A stretch of DNA of 45,773 nt from Cytophagales bacterium (GCA_022360055.1 JAKSDO010000114.1:1-45773); one strand, 5' to 3'; positions 27,897 through 36,391 are shown, numbered from the stretch's first letter. Made by a program: numbers and translations. The notes: generated by a model not told the origin, from the sequence alone.

Positions 27897-28832
27897 TTAA
27901 TATTTCCTTTTGGTTTGAGTTGGCAATTCACCAAACCATTTTTTATAATCAGCTGCAAACTGGCCCATATGCCAGAAACCATATTTTGCAGCTATCGTAG
28001 AGATCATTTGGCTCTTGTTGAGAGTCAACTCCTCCCTTACCTTATGTAGTTTAACAGCCTTGACGTAATCCTTTGGTGTAACATGATATCTTTCTCTAAA
28101 TGCATATTGGAGGGTTCGCTCGCTCATTCCGCTGGCATTGCATAATTGAGAAATTGTGTAATCTTCCTCCAAATGATGGTTAATAATATCCACAGCTTTT
28201 TGCAATCCAACATCGCGATTTCGCTGAAAAACGCCAGGTATCATATTGTGCGAATCATCAATTTGTTTGAGGACATCGTTCAACACGTCATCTAGCATTC
28301 TGTCATAATTTTCGCTTCCAAACCCTGGGCTGGCTCCTTTTATCATTGAGAAAAAATGTTGTGAAGCATTATGAAATTGACGACAAAATTTTTCTGATGA
28401 TTTTAATCTGAATTCACCATCAACGAATCGCTTGAGGCATTCGGAATATTGGAGTTTTTCTATACAATCCAGTAAATAATACTCTACAATGGAAAAAACA
28501 TAAACATCAAAATGATTGTAAGAAACGGCATCAATGGTACCATCTTTGGGGTAGATGAGCATTTCATGATCATTAGTTAACCTGTTGAACCAATTGAAAT
28601 GACTCCCTCCCGGGACAGGGACAACAATCGATCGAAAACCAGGTGGACATAAACCATGTTGATCAATCTTACCATTTAGGGACACCCTGCCAAGTTGAAA
28701 CTTTTCAGAAGTATATAAGGCAATGCGGGTAATAAGGTCATTTTTACTTAGCAGCCGGAAATTAAGATTCCATTGTAAGGCAACCTGCTGCAATGACTCA
28801 AATTCTAAAAAGCGCGCTTCCGTAAATGGCAA
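27897..28832 (-). CDS. AraC-family transcriptional regulator
   Basis: A 311-residue regulator. The first 190 residues form a ligand-sensing domain without clear relatives by eye; the C-terminal part has the AraC double helix-turn-helix (ISQLCNASGMSERTLQYAFR; ISTIAAKYGFWHMGQFAADYKKWFGELP). It is divergent from the sulfatase gene with about 215 bp between, which makes it a candidate regulator of the sulfatase and substrate-binding genes. The WHMGQFAADYKKWFGE ending is typical of AraC proteins that act alone as activators. Confidence 0.9.
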   Translation of the reverse strand: MPFTEARFLEFESLQQVALQWNLNFRLLSKNDLITRIALYTSEKFQLGRVSLNGKIDQHGLCPPGFRSIVVPVPGGSHFNWFNRLTNDHEMLIYPKDGTIDAVSYNHFDVYVFSIVEYYLLDCIEKLQYSECLKRFVDGEFRLKSSEKFCRQFHNASQHFFSMIKGASPGFGSENYDRMLDDVLNDVLKQIDDSHNMIPGVFQRNRDVGLQKAVDIINHHLEEDYTISQLCNASGMSERTLQYAFRERYHVTPKDYVKAVKLHKVREELTLNKSQMISTIAAKYGFWHMGQFAADYKKWFGELPTQTKRKY

Positions 28833-29048
28833 ATTGGTGAATTTTGGTTTCTGAAACTTTGAAGATAAATAAACCTATCAGATTTTTAGAGCGATTGCGG
28901 ATTTTTGATGTTCTGTTTTTTCCTGCTATGTTAATTTTGGTGCTTCAATTTTAACTTTCATTCACTAGAACATTTGCTTTTAGGCATTGTTATTATACTT
29001 TCAGAAAACCAATCGCATTATCAAACCATCATATCAAATAATACAATT

Positions 29049-30770
29049 ATGAAGTTAAACATGAGAAAACTATCGATCACACTCGTGATGGCTCTTGTAG
29101 CATTTTTCGGCTACAGCCAAAAATCAGAAATAATCCATGATTCGGAATACTATATTCTTGAGACACAACATGGAGAGAAGTGGAATGCTGAAGACCAGGA
29201 GCTTCAGGAGAAACTTCAAAAGTTAAGAAAGAAATATGGGACACCACCAAACATCATCCATATCATGTGGGATGATATGCCGGTGGGAGAAATTGGTATT
29301 CCTGCTTTGCAAAAGAACAGGGGATTTGAAACACCTGTGATGAACAAGGTAGCAGAAGAAGGTATCTTATTTACCAGGATGTACACAGAACCCTCATGTA
29401 CTCCTTCGAGGGCAGCAGCCATCACCGGACGATATGCCGTGAGAAGTGGTATGACTACCGTGGCTTTCCCATATGAATATGGAGGAATTGCTGATGAGGA
29501 GGTGTTTATGTCTGAAGTGCTATCTGAAGCCGGTTATGCCACAGCTTTTTACGGTAAAGCCCACCTGGGAGATGTAGAATCAAGTTATATGCATACGCAA
29601 GGATTTGATGAAGCTTTCTGGACACCATACAATCAGGTGCCTAGCTTGTATGTAAGGCGAGGCCAACAGGCAGCACTTTATCCTACAAGTATGTATCCTG
29701 ATATGTATCCTGCAGATAAATACGAGTTAGATGCTGGTTGGAGGCCGGAGGGATTTCCTTGGGCTTTGGAGGCTAAAAAAGGTGGAAAGGCTAAGGAGTG
29801 GGGTAGTACAGAAAGTGATGAGGATTACTATCGCATAGATCCTGAATGTGTTAAGAGAGCAAAGGCGTTCATGGCCAAAAGTAAGGAGGAGAAAAAACCG
29901 TTTTACATCGCCTATTGGCCAATGATGCAAAGTTTTCTGGGGAATCAACCTGGTACGCCAAATAATACAACCAGTGGTGCTGCAGTACAGGAAGGTTATG
30001 TGAAGGTAGATGGCTATGTTGGCCAAATCATGGATGAACTGAAAAGACTTGGATTGGAAGAAAATACACTGGTTATTTTGATGGCTGACAATGGACCAAT
30101 GACCCACAATGGCCCTCCGGGTTTCATCGAGCACTTATATCGCGGAGGTAAAGGTGATTTTACTGAAGGTGCCGTTCGGGTACCAGCCATTGCCAAATGG
30201 AAAGGTGTAATTGATGAAGGACAAATTGTGGGTGATATGATTCATATCACTGATTTGTTTACAACATTCGCCAACCTGGGCGATGCAAAACAATATATCC
30301 CAACGGATCGAATTATAGACGGTCTGGACCAAACTTCATTGTTGTTAAATGGTGATGGTTTTGGACGGAGAGACTATGTCCATATCTACACAGGTCCAAT
30401 TCATGCTGCAACCGTAAAGGGCAGATTCAAGCGACACTGGGTAGGTGAATTGCCTGGTCTAAGTGGAGCTGCATTCTTTGATCTTTATAATGATCCAAGA
30501 GAAGTAAATGGAAAAATGTTGCCTGGGTTTACGACTAAGGGTATGTTTATGGAAATGAAAATCCGTCATGAGCTTTGGAAACAAAAATACCCGGATAGGC
30601 CTCAAACAAGAGATTTCCCATTCAAAGGTTTAGAGAATCCATCACCAAAAGTGAAAGCCGCTTCCGAACCACGCATTGATCCAAAGGATCTTCCTTTTGA
30701 TCCACGTGAGTTTATCAAAGCCATCCCAGAATGGGAGGATACGGAGCAACTATGGTTTGACAACGAATAA
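29049..30770 (+). CDS. Secreted arylsulfatase-type sulfatase (type I)
   Basis: A 573-residue hydrolase of sulfate esters from the formylglycine-dependent family. The start ATG at 29049 gives a clean signal peptide (MRKLSITLVMALVAFFGYSQ); an upstream in-frame start at 28974 would hide it. The maturation motif is CTPSRAAAITGRY (about residue 117), where Cys becomes formylglycine; MWDDMP supplies metal-binding aspartates, and MADNGPMTHNGP the second metal site. It is exported to the periplasm. Substrate is unknown; sulfated polysaccharides or aryl sulfates are possible. No maturase gene lies in the window. A strong terminator follows. Confidence 0.93.
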   Translation: MKLNMRKLSITLVMALVAFFGYSQKSEIIHDSEYYILETQHGEKWNAEDQELQEKLQKLRKKYGTPPNIIHIMWDDMPVGEIGIPALQKNRGFETPVMNKVAEEGILFTRMYTEPSCTPSRAAAITGRYAVRSGMTTVAFPYEYGGIADEEVFMSEVLSEAGYATAFYGKAHLGDVESSYMHTQGFDEAFWTPYNQVPSLYVRRGQQAALYPTSMYPDMYPADKYELDAGWRPEGFPWALEAKKGGKAKEWGSTESDEDYYRIDPECVKRAKAFMAKSKEEKKPFYIAYWPMMQSFLGNQPGTPNNTTSGAAVQEGYVKVDGYVGQIMDELKRLGLEENTLVILMADNGPMTHNGPPGFIEHLYRGGKGDFTEGAVRVPAIAKWKGVIDEGQIVGDMIHITDLFTTFANLGDAKQYIPTDRIIDGLDQTSLLLNGDGFGRRDYVHIYTGPIHAATVKGRFKRHWVGELPGLSGAAFFDLYNDPREVNGKMLPGFTTKGMFMEMKIRHELWKQKYPDRPQTRDFPFKGLENPSPKVKAASEPRIDPKDLPFDPREFIKAIPEWEDTEQLWFDNE

Positions 30771-30776
30771 AACCTC

Positions 30777-30812
30777 TGGCCTGCATATTTATTTCAAGCA
30801 GGCCATTTTTTT
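30777..30812 (+). terminator. Terminator after the sulfatase gene
   Basis: TGGCCTGC/GCAGGCCA perfect stem with a 13-base loop and a seven-T tail, 6 bp after the sulfatase stop. Confidence 0.85.
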
Positions 30813-30851
30813 ATCTTCTAATTGGATTGACCATAACGAATGGTTTGTATC

Positions 30852-32039
30852 ATGAAAACATCCAGAAGAAAATTTATTCAAAAAGCAGGGTTAGCGGGTG
30901 CAATAGCCACTACAATTCCAATTGCCTGCACAACTCCATCAACAGATAAAATTGTGTCAACACCTTCAGCTGAGGACCAAACACAGAAAGACCCCACAGT
31001 AAAATATGAAACCGGGCCAATTGGTCAAGGAACTCCAATTCTACTGGCCGGTTATGATTACAGTAGGGTGAAACCACTTGTCGATGGTAAAGTCACTATT
31101 GATGACTGTTCCTTCAGGTACCAGGTGTCAGGTATTGGTGCATTGAATAACCACGCATTCTTCGGAACACAAGAACGCGATGTGACAGAGTTGGGACTTA
31201 TTCCTTATCTTCTGGCATATGCTAACGACGGGTTTGAAGATTATAAGCTTCTTCCACTCCCTGTCTTGAGGATGTTCAGACACCGAAGTGTCTGGGTCAG
31301 AAGAGACGGCCCTATTAACAAACCTGAGGACTTGAGAGGTAAGAAAGTGGCAACGGTCGGATATTCCAGTTCGGGACTGACACATATTCGTGGATGGCTG
31401 GCATCTGAATATGGGGTAACACCAGACGAGATCGATTGGATATCTACTAAGAAAGACTCTGCTGCGAACTTAACCAGTGGTGTCTCCAGGTACGAAAAAA
31501 TCATACCTGATAGTATTGAAATGGACTACGCAGCCGATGATGAAGATGAGTCAACCCTATTGCTATCAGGCAAGGTAGATGCAATCTTCCATCCGGCAGA
31601 GCCAAAATGCTTTCAGGAACGTAATCCTAATGTTCGTAGGTTATTCGAAGATTTCAGAAGTGAAGAGCTTAGCTACTTTAGGAAAACCGGCATTTACCCT
31701 GTAATGCACACAGTTGCAATGAAAAAAGCAACCATCAAGGCAAACCCGTGGATGCCAAAAGCCATTTTTGATGCTTACTGTGAAGCAAAAGCAGTAGATT
31801 TGAAGCACATGCAATTATTGGGTTGGGCTTATGATTCTTTACCCTGGTACGGACAGGAGTTTGATAATACCTTAAAGGAATTGGGCAATAACTTCTATGC
31901 TTACGGTATGGACAAAAGTGTGAAAGCTTACGAGGCAGCCTGCGCATTTGTCTACGATCAGGGACTTGCAAAAAAGCGGATAAAGATTGAAGACATCTTT
32001 GAATCATCCACTTTCGATCTGAAGGACTCTGGGGTTTAA
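30852..32039 (+). CDS. Tat-type/lipoprotein substrate-binding protein, 4,5-dihydroxyphthalate-decarboxylase-like
   Basis: A 395-residue exported protein. The N-terminus has twin arginines and a lipobox-like Cys (MKTSRRKFIQKAGLAGAIAT ... PIACTT). The mature part resembles the periplasmic-binding-protein-2 family that includes 4,5-dihydroxyphthalate decarboxylase: AGYDYSRVKPLVDGKV, RDVTELGLIPYLLAYA, RMFRHRSVWVRRDG, KPEDLRGKKVATVGYSSSG, RGWLASEYGVTPDEIDW. With a signal peptide and no catalytic context, ligand binding for uptake is as likely as decarboxylation. No permease or ATPase is nearby. The ATG at 30852 is preferred to 30840 because the RR motif then lies at the usual place. Confidence 0.85.
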   Translation: MKTSRRKFIQKAGLAGAIATTIPIACTTPSTDKIVSTPSAEDQTQKDPTVKYETGPIGQGTPILLAGYDYSRVKPLVDGKVTIDDCSFRYQVSGIGALNNHAFFGTQERDVTELGLIPYLLAYANDGFEDYKLLPLPVLRMFRHRSVWVRRDGPINKPEDLRGKKVATVGYSSSGLTHIRGWLASEYGVTPDEIDWISTKKDSAANLTSGVSRYEKIIPDSIEMDYAADDEDESTLLLSGKVDAIFHPAEPKCFQERNPNVRRLFEDFRSEELSYFRKTGIYPVMHTVAMKKATIKANPWMPKAIFDAYCEAKAVDLKHMQLLGWAYDSLPWYGQEFDNTLKELGNNFYAYGMDKSVKAYEAACAFVYDQGLAKKRIKIEDIFESSTFDLKDSGV

Positions 32040-32078
32040 CAATAGGGGTAGCACTTATTTCATCGGCACAATAGTCAT

Positions 32079-32813
32079 GTGACTTTCGGTCAAGGAATCA
32101 TTAGTAAAACAGCAATTAACAGCACAAGCGGTTTGATAAGGTTAATTTTAATAGCTCTCACGGCATCCTTGTTTGCATGTTCCACTAGTAAGGAGTACTC
32201 CAATGAGAGGCCTAATATTCTATTGATCGTAGCCGACGATGCAGGTTACAGCGACTTCTCATGTTATGGAGGAGAAATCCCAACGCCGAACATAGATGCT
32301 TTGGCTAAGGAGGGCGTGCTCTTAACCGATTTTCATGTGGCTCCTAATTGTGCGCCAACCCGGGCAGCATTGTTATCTGGTATAGATAATCATTTGGCAG
32401 GGTTGGGAACCATGGCTGAGTTGATAACGGATAATCAAAAAGGGCAACCGGGATACGAAGGCTATTTGAATTTTGATGTAGTCAGTCTTGCGGAGGTATT
32501 GAATCTTTCGGGTTACCGAACATACATGGCAGGAAAATGGCATCTGGGTGCCAAATTAGAAGAAACCCAGCCTTACTTCAGAGGCTTTGAACGCACTTTT
32601 TCTATGCTGGTCGGTGGGGCCAGTCATTGGGCTGATAATACCCCACTCATTCCTGGCGAACCAAGCCCATATTCAGTAAATGGCAAACTGATCGACAAAC
32701 TACCTGATGATTTTTATTCTTCTAAGAATTACGTGGATAGTATTATTTCTTATATAAACACAGACGTAGCAGATGAAAATCCAACAATTGAAGATCGAAA
32801 ATCTAACAGTTAA
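32079..32813 (+). pseudogene. Truncated second sulfatase (N-terminal part only)
   Basis: The first about 235 residues are a type I sulfatase lipoprotein: lipobox (IALTASLFACS), metal-site IVADDAGYSDFS, maturation motif CAPTRAALLSG (about residue 91), AGKWHLG, then YVDSIISYINTDVADENP. At the last motif, where family members continue with the FF-x-Y strand, the frame changes into unrelated residues (TIEDRKSNS) and stops, less than half the normal length. Start is GTG at 32079, or TTG at 32133, which gives a shorter signal peptide. It cannot be an active sulfatase because the second half of the metal site is gone. The break is near 32783. Confidence 0.8.
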
Positions 32814-32969
32814 AATATTGAAGCTTTTTATCGATTGAAGCCAGATATTGAAGGGACTAAAAATGCAATAGAGATAAATTATGATGGATTTGATGCATAT
32901 TTTAAGTCCATAGGAGTTGAGCAGTTTGAAATAGAAAAGATTAAAAACATTTTATTAGAAAACTTATAA
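32814..32969 (+). pseudogene. C-terminal remnant of an unidentified protein
   Basis: Directly after the sulfatase stop the same frame stays open for 51 codons (NIEAFYRLKPDIEGTKNAI ... IKNILLENL) and ends with TAA. There is no start codon of its own, and the sequence is unlike sulfatases, so it looks like the tail of another gene joined here by a deletion. The parent family is not recognised. Confidence 0.45.
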
Positions 32970-32991
32970 TTACTCATTAAATAAAAGAAAA

Positions 32992-33738
32992 ATGATCGTA
33001 GGAATTGTAACGCTATTTACCATTTTATTCTTCGGGGGCGCACAGGAATACTTCTTTATTGAAAAGCTTGAAAAAGGCGTAAAAAAGTTTGTGGTTGAAA
33101 AAGACAGAAGCAAAGAGATTTTAGCGGACCTGAAACTGACCAAGTCGATGATCAAGGATTTTAATAAAGCCAGAAAAGGGAAACTATCTGAGTTTCATTC
33201 ACTAAATCTGAACCGAACTGTTTCCAGGGAAGTTTTGGAAGAATTTTTTGATGAGAGAGTTGCGGAACGAAAGATATTTCAAAAGAAAATGATAGAAAGG
33301 AGGCTTCTGTTCACTTCGAAAATTGAAGATGATGAATGGGAAGAGATTATAAATCTTTCTGATGCTTCCGTTGAAAAGAAAATGTCAAAACTGGCAAAGA
33401 AGAAATCTCCTGATCTATTTGAAAGTGTTATGAAATCAGTCAAATCCAACATTGAAGATCAAGATAATCAATCCAAAGCCATCTCCATTGTTGTGAATTT
33501 CAAAAATGAATACACTAAATTACTCGAAGAGGTAAATGCTGTGAATTCTGTTGAGAGTGAATTGTTAAGCGATAAAAACTCCACTGCTCAAGAATTTCAG
33601 AGTTTGGCTGACGATATGAATCAATTACGTGAAAAAGCATATATGAGTCTCATAGACCTTCATTTTAAATTAAAAGATATTACAAATGATGGTGAGTGGG
33701 GAAAGGTTATGAAATCCATCTACAAGATCGTCAGATAA
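32992..33738 (+). CDS. Unknown helical protein with N-terminal membrane segment
   Basis: A 248-residue protein with a hydrophobic N-terminus (MIVGIVTLFTILFFGGAQ), either an anchor or a poor signal peptide, followed by an almost entirely helical, lysine- and glutamate-rich body. Two parts look like coiled coils (about 45-110 and 160-215). No known family recognised; the style resembles periplasmic stress-sensing helical proteins, but this is only likeness of composition. It is 4 bp from the next gene, so both are probably one transcript encoding envelope proteins. Confidence 0.65.
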   Translation: MIVGIVTLFTILFFGGAQEYFFIEKLEKGVKKFVVEKDRSKEILADLKLTKSMIKDFNKARKGKLSEFHSLNLNRTVSREVLEEFFDERVAERKIFQKKMIERRLLFTSKIEDDEWEEIINLSDASVEKKMSKLAKKKSPDLFESVMKSVKSNIEDQDNQSKAISIVVNFKNEYTKLLEEVNAVNSVESELLSDKNSTAQEFQSLADDMNQLREKAYMSLIDLHFKLKDITNDGEWGKVMKSIYKIVR

Positions 33739-33742
33739 GATA

Positions 33743-34294
33743 ATGCGCATAATACTTTTTACATACTTGTTTTTTAGTCTGATTTCCGTTCAAGCTCAGG
33801 TCTTCTCTGACAAAGTAGTTGGAGAGCGAAACCAGGAGCTGATAGATAGCTTAAAAGCCAAGAAATATCCATATGTACTGCTTATTTGGGGGCAGAAGGT
33901 AACCAACCTTGGATACGACCTTCCATACAGCGCAGGTTTTAGTGTCAATTATATCGGGCTGGAGTCAGAAATCATTATCAACAATCTCCAGGTAGGTTTC
34001 AATGGTGGACAGATGTTTGAGCTGGATGATATCGTGCGGTTTACAGAAACAACCTCAAGATCTTCTTCTATAAATATTTGGCCTGATATCTGGCTTTTTC
34101 CCTTTCTGAATGTTTATGGGATTTTTGCCAAATCCAGTCTTTCTACCGCAGTAGCGCTAGATGTATACGCACCTACTGCTGGTAATGATGAACTGTTGTT
34201 TGATTTTAATCCTCAAGCAGACTTTGAAGGGACAACAACTGGAATTGGCTTTACGCCAACCATGGGGGTAGGCGGAGGAACGATGGGATTTTAG
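33743..34294 (+). pseudogene. Outer-membrane beta-barrel protein, N-terminal part
   Basis: 183 residues with a signal peptide (MRIILFTYLFFSLISVQAQ) and alternating hydrophobic/aromatic strands (YDLPYSAGFSVNYIGLES, INIWPDIWLFPFLNVYGIFA) typical of a Bacteroidota beta-barrel. It breaks off after FTPTMGVGGGTMGF with a stop, before the last strands. The following 70 codons in the next frame are the C-terminal strands of a barrel, probably of a different gene, so the two were joined or the gene is frameshifted near 34288. Confidence 0.6.
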
Positions 34295-34508
34295 CAATCG
34301 ATGGAGTCTTACTGCCTTTTTGGGTATGGGTAAGGGATTTGAAAACCTCGGAAATTTTGATGAGGAAGAATGGGCTTATAGCCTGGGAAGTGGATTCCGG
34401 TATTTATTAGCAAGGAAGTTCAATATCTACTCAGGTATCGATGTAGCTCGAGGTCCGGAAGAGTGGGCCTTTTATATTCAATTCGGTCACTATTGGAATC
34501 GACTTTAA
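34288..34508 (+). pseudogene. C-terminal strands of a surface-antigen-like outer-membrane protein
   Basis: In the +1 frame relative to the preceding fragment, the reading SNRWSLTAFLGMGKGFENLG runs into AYSLGSGFRYLLARKFNIYS, GIDVARGPEEWAFYIQFGHYW and a stop. The R-Y-L-x-A-R-K-F ... G-x-D-x-A-R-G-P-E ending is typical of the last barrel strands of D15/BamA-like surface antigens in Bacteroidota. It lacks a signal peptide or start of its own. Either a frameshifted tail of the upstream gene or the tail of a second barrel gene fused by deletion; the different character favours the latter. Confidence 0.6.
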
Positions 34509-34513
34509 AAAAA

Positions 34514-35287
34514 GTGTATCATAATTTGGATAAGTTGAATTACATAAAGGTCTATAAGAAAAGTGTTGTTATCAGAACCACGATACTCGTTTTGTTTTGT
34601 GGTCCATTGATTCCATTAAAAGCCCAGGATGAAACTATCGATAATCAATTATGGACGGATTACAGCTTATCCTATGACAAATCAAATATTTTATTGCTAG
34701 GTGGAGATATGGGTTTTAGAGGATCGGTATCAAACTACGACTGGAATCAATTTTACATACGTCCTGCCATCACATTTCGATCAAAATATGCTTTGAGTCT
34801 TACAGGTGCAATTGCCTATTTTCACACAAATAATAAGTCAGGGCCTAACATCAATGAATTTAGAGCACATCAACAATTAAAATTAAAGTGGCCTGATTTC
34901 GGAATGATCGAGCTGTTTTACCGAATTAGATTAGAGCAGCGGTTTTTTCAATATTCAGATGAAATAGAAAATGAATTTAATAATCGCCTAAGATTATTAT
35001 TTGGAATAGAATCCAGGGATTTCAACTGGATAGGACCAAGGTCACCAATTTATTTTGCAGCAACCATTGAGGGATTTAAAACACTTGGTAAGGAGAATTC
35101 AGCAGAAACCTTCATCAATCAATTCCGACTAGATTTTGCTTTTGGTCATAGAATCAGTAGCAAGTTCAGATATGAAATCCACTATATAGCCCAACAATCA
35201 AAACTTTTTCGAAGAGACGGTAACGAAGCCCACCAAAACATCCTGAGAGTTAGATTTTTGCATAGTGTATTTAATAGGCAGGAATGA
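34514..35287 (+). CDS. DUF2490 family protein
   Basis: About 257 residues from a GTG at 34514 (TTG at 34526 or 34535 are alternatives; no ATG fits, except one at 34463 inside the previous gene). A signal-peptide-like stretch (VVIRTTILVLFCGPLIPLKAQ) precedes the DUF2490 domain: LWTDYSLSYDKSN, FYIRPAITFRSKYALS, NEFRAHQQLKLKW, YRIRLEQRFF, NNRLRLLFGIES, and a C-terminal FRYEIHYIAQ. The family is predicted to be an outer-membrane beta-barrel of unknown function. A terminator follows immediately after the stop. Confidence 0.8.
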   Translation: MYHNLDKLNYIKVYKKSVVIRTTILVLFCGPLIPLKAQDETIDNQLWTDYSLSYDKSNILLLGGDMGFRGSVSNYDWNQFYIRPAITFRSKYALSLTGAIAYFHTNNKSGPNINEFRAHQQLKLKWPDFGMIELFYRIRLEQRFFQYSDEIENEFNNRLRLLFGIESRDFNWIGPRSPIYFAATIEGFKTLGKENSAETFINQFRLDFAFGHRISSKFRYEIHYIAQQSKLFRRDGNEAHQNILRVRFLHSVFNRQE

Positions 35288-35315
35288 AAAAAGCAGCAAA
35301 TTTTGACTGCTTTTT
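35288..35315 (+). terminator. Terminator after the DUF2490 gene
   Basis: AAAAAGCAG/CTGCTTTTT perfect 9-bp stem with a 10-base loop, starting at the stop codon of the DUF2490 gene. Confidence 0.75.
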
Positions 35316-35425
35316 GCTAGAATCTTTCTTCTGTAAAATCAATACTTTACAGTATAATCCTTTTCCTTCCATTGCTGCTGCAAATGCTTTTTTGAAATTA
35401 TTCCTTGTTGAGAAGAATCATATTC

Positions 35426-35692
35426 TCAATTGAAATGTGAACTTAATTGAGGTAATGCTGGATATATCTTTTTATTGGCCAATTTCTCGCGCAGTTGGTC
35501 CATCTGTGCATAAGAACTAACCTGGACTGAAATATCAATATCCTTGGTTGATCGAGGTAATTCAGCTCCTTCATCCATTACATAAAGACTTACCACAGCA
35601 CCACCAACATAAATCACTTCATCATTAAGCTCTCCCAATGCAAGGGCAACTTTTTCTACTACTTTTAGGTTAATGGCTTGATTTTTAAGCAT
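35426..35692 (-). pseudogene. Truncated nucleotidyltransferase-fold protein (toxin/Abi-like)
   Basis: 88 residues of an N-terminal nucleotidyltransferase domain: VIYVGGAVVSLYVMDEG, then the D-x-D metal motif in RSTKDIDISVQV. Family members of this type (AbiEii-like or related stand-alone nucleotidyltransferases) are about 200-300 residues; here the frame ends in unrelated residues (LPQLSSHFN) after NKKIYP. The start ATG at 35692 overlaps the stop of an upstream helical partner gene that is also damaged. Non-functional on present evidence. An inverted repeat CTCAATT/AATTGAG (35425-35451) covers its 3' end. Confidence 0.65.
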
Positions 35693-35825
35693 GTTTTATT
35701 CTTTCTTTTATCATTTTGTCGCTCCCTTGCTTTTCCAATTCTTACCGCATCAGTCAAAGCCATAAGCTCGTAGAATTTTCTATCCCGGAGACAAGCTTCT
35801 GGTATTTTGGGATGTAATGGTTCGA
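35686..35825 (-). pseudogene. Fragment of the small partner gene of the nucleotidyltransferase
   Basis: Reads IEPLHPKIPEACLRDRKFYE, then LMALTDAVRIGKARER, the conserved core of a short protein found directly before such nucleotidyltransferase genes. It has no start codon of its own. After ARER the frame must shift by one base to reach the likely authentic end KMIKERIKHA and a TAA that overlaps the ATG of the next gene. So it lacks its first residues and carries a frameshift. Confidence 0.5.
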
Positions 35826-36086
35826 TTGCCTGATTACAGTTTTGATGGTCCGGGAATGGCTCCTTTTTCAAGGGATATTGACAATTTCTGGTTTAAGCTC
35901 ACAAAAATCGTTCTAACGGAACCATCTCCAAGGCTTTATGTACGAAGACTGCGCTGGGCTAATGAGGTTATCAATGACCTTACCTTAGCAGGAGTTAATA
36001 CAGAAGGCCTTACTGCTAAAAGGTTTTTAAAATTATGCAATTCCATTGAATTGAATGAAGAAAATGGACTAGAAAATCACCCTTGA
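35817..36086 (+). CDS. Hypothetical protein at the right end of the island
   Basis: 89 residues with no signal or membrane segment (RDIDNFWFKLTKIVL, LYVRRLRWANEVINDLTLAG). Not recognised. The first codons overlap the remnant on the other strand, so the true beginning may be elsewhere and this may be the tail of a lost gene. It ends 180 bp before the right attachment repeat. Coding status is uncertain. Confidence 0.35.
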   Translation: MVRLPDYSFDGPGMAPFSRDIDNFWFKLTKIVLTEPSPRLYVRRLRWANEVINDLTLAGVNTEGLTAKRFLKLCNSIELNEENGLENHP

Positions 36087-36265
36087 ATTTACTTAAAACC
36101 CATATCATGACTATTTTTTTCATTTATTTTCAGACATTCAGGATTCATGATCTTCTTGGACGTTTTTCGGATGCTTTTTTAAGAAAAGTATAGGATTGGC
36201 GATGTTTAGTCGCAAAAATCGAGATTTATTAAGTGCTTTTAAAGGCTCTTTAAGCGCCATACCGC

Positions 36266-36391
36266 CTCATAATCAGGGGGTCCATGGTTCGAGCCCATGT
36301 GGGCCCACATTGATAATCGGGCACTTACGAAGTAAAATTCGTAAGTGCCTTTTTCTTTGGGGTAAACAAAAGTGTTAACTTTTTCTTATAT
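36266..36391 (+). repeat. Right copy of the 126-bp direct repeat (attachment site)
   Basis: Begins with CTCATAATCAGGGGGTCC, the 3' half of the CAU tRNA, followed by the same terminator and AT-rich tail as at 25820-25945. It is preceded by unrelated sequence, so there is no complete tRNA here. The terminator stem is perfect over 12 bp in this copy. Confidence 0.9.

Larger units (their letters stand above)
25862..36391 (+). mobile_element. tRNA-integrated genomic island of about 10.4 kb, decayed, without integrase
   Basis: The segment between the two 126-bp repeats. An intact tRNA marks the left end and a 3' tRNA fragment the right end, the classic footprint of tyrosine-recombinase integration. 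Contents (two AraC regulators, DUF4136 lipoprotein, sulfatase, substrate-binding protein, broken sulfatase, envelope proteins, nucleotidyltransferase remnants) are accessory in nature and look more AT-rich than the left 25 kb. No integrase or mobility gene is left inside, so self-mobility is unlikely now. An integrase fragment lies outside at 45.4 kb; whether it belongs is unknown. Confidence 0.75.

Noticed and set aside
36196-36378. Small open frame over the right attachment repeat
   Set aside because: It reads through the tRNA fragment and terminator, so its codons are explained by the repeat; no independent coding signal.
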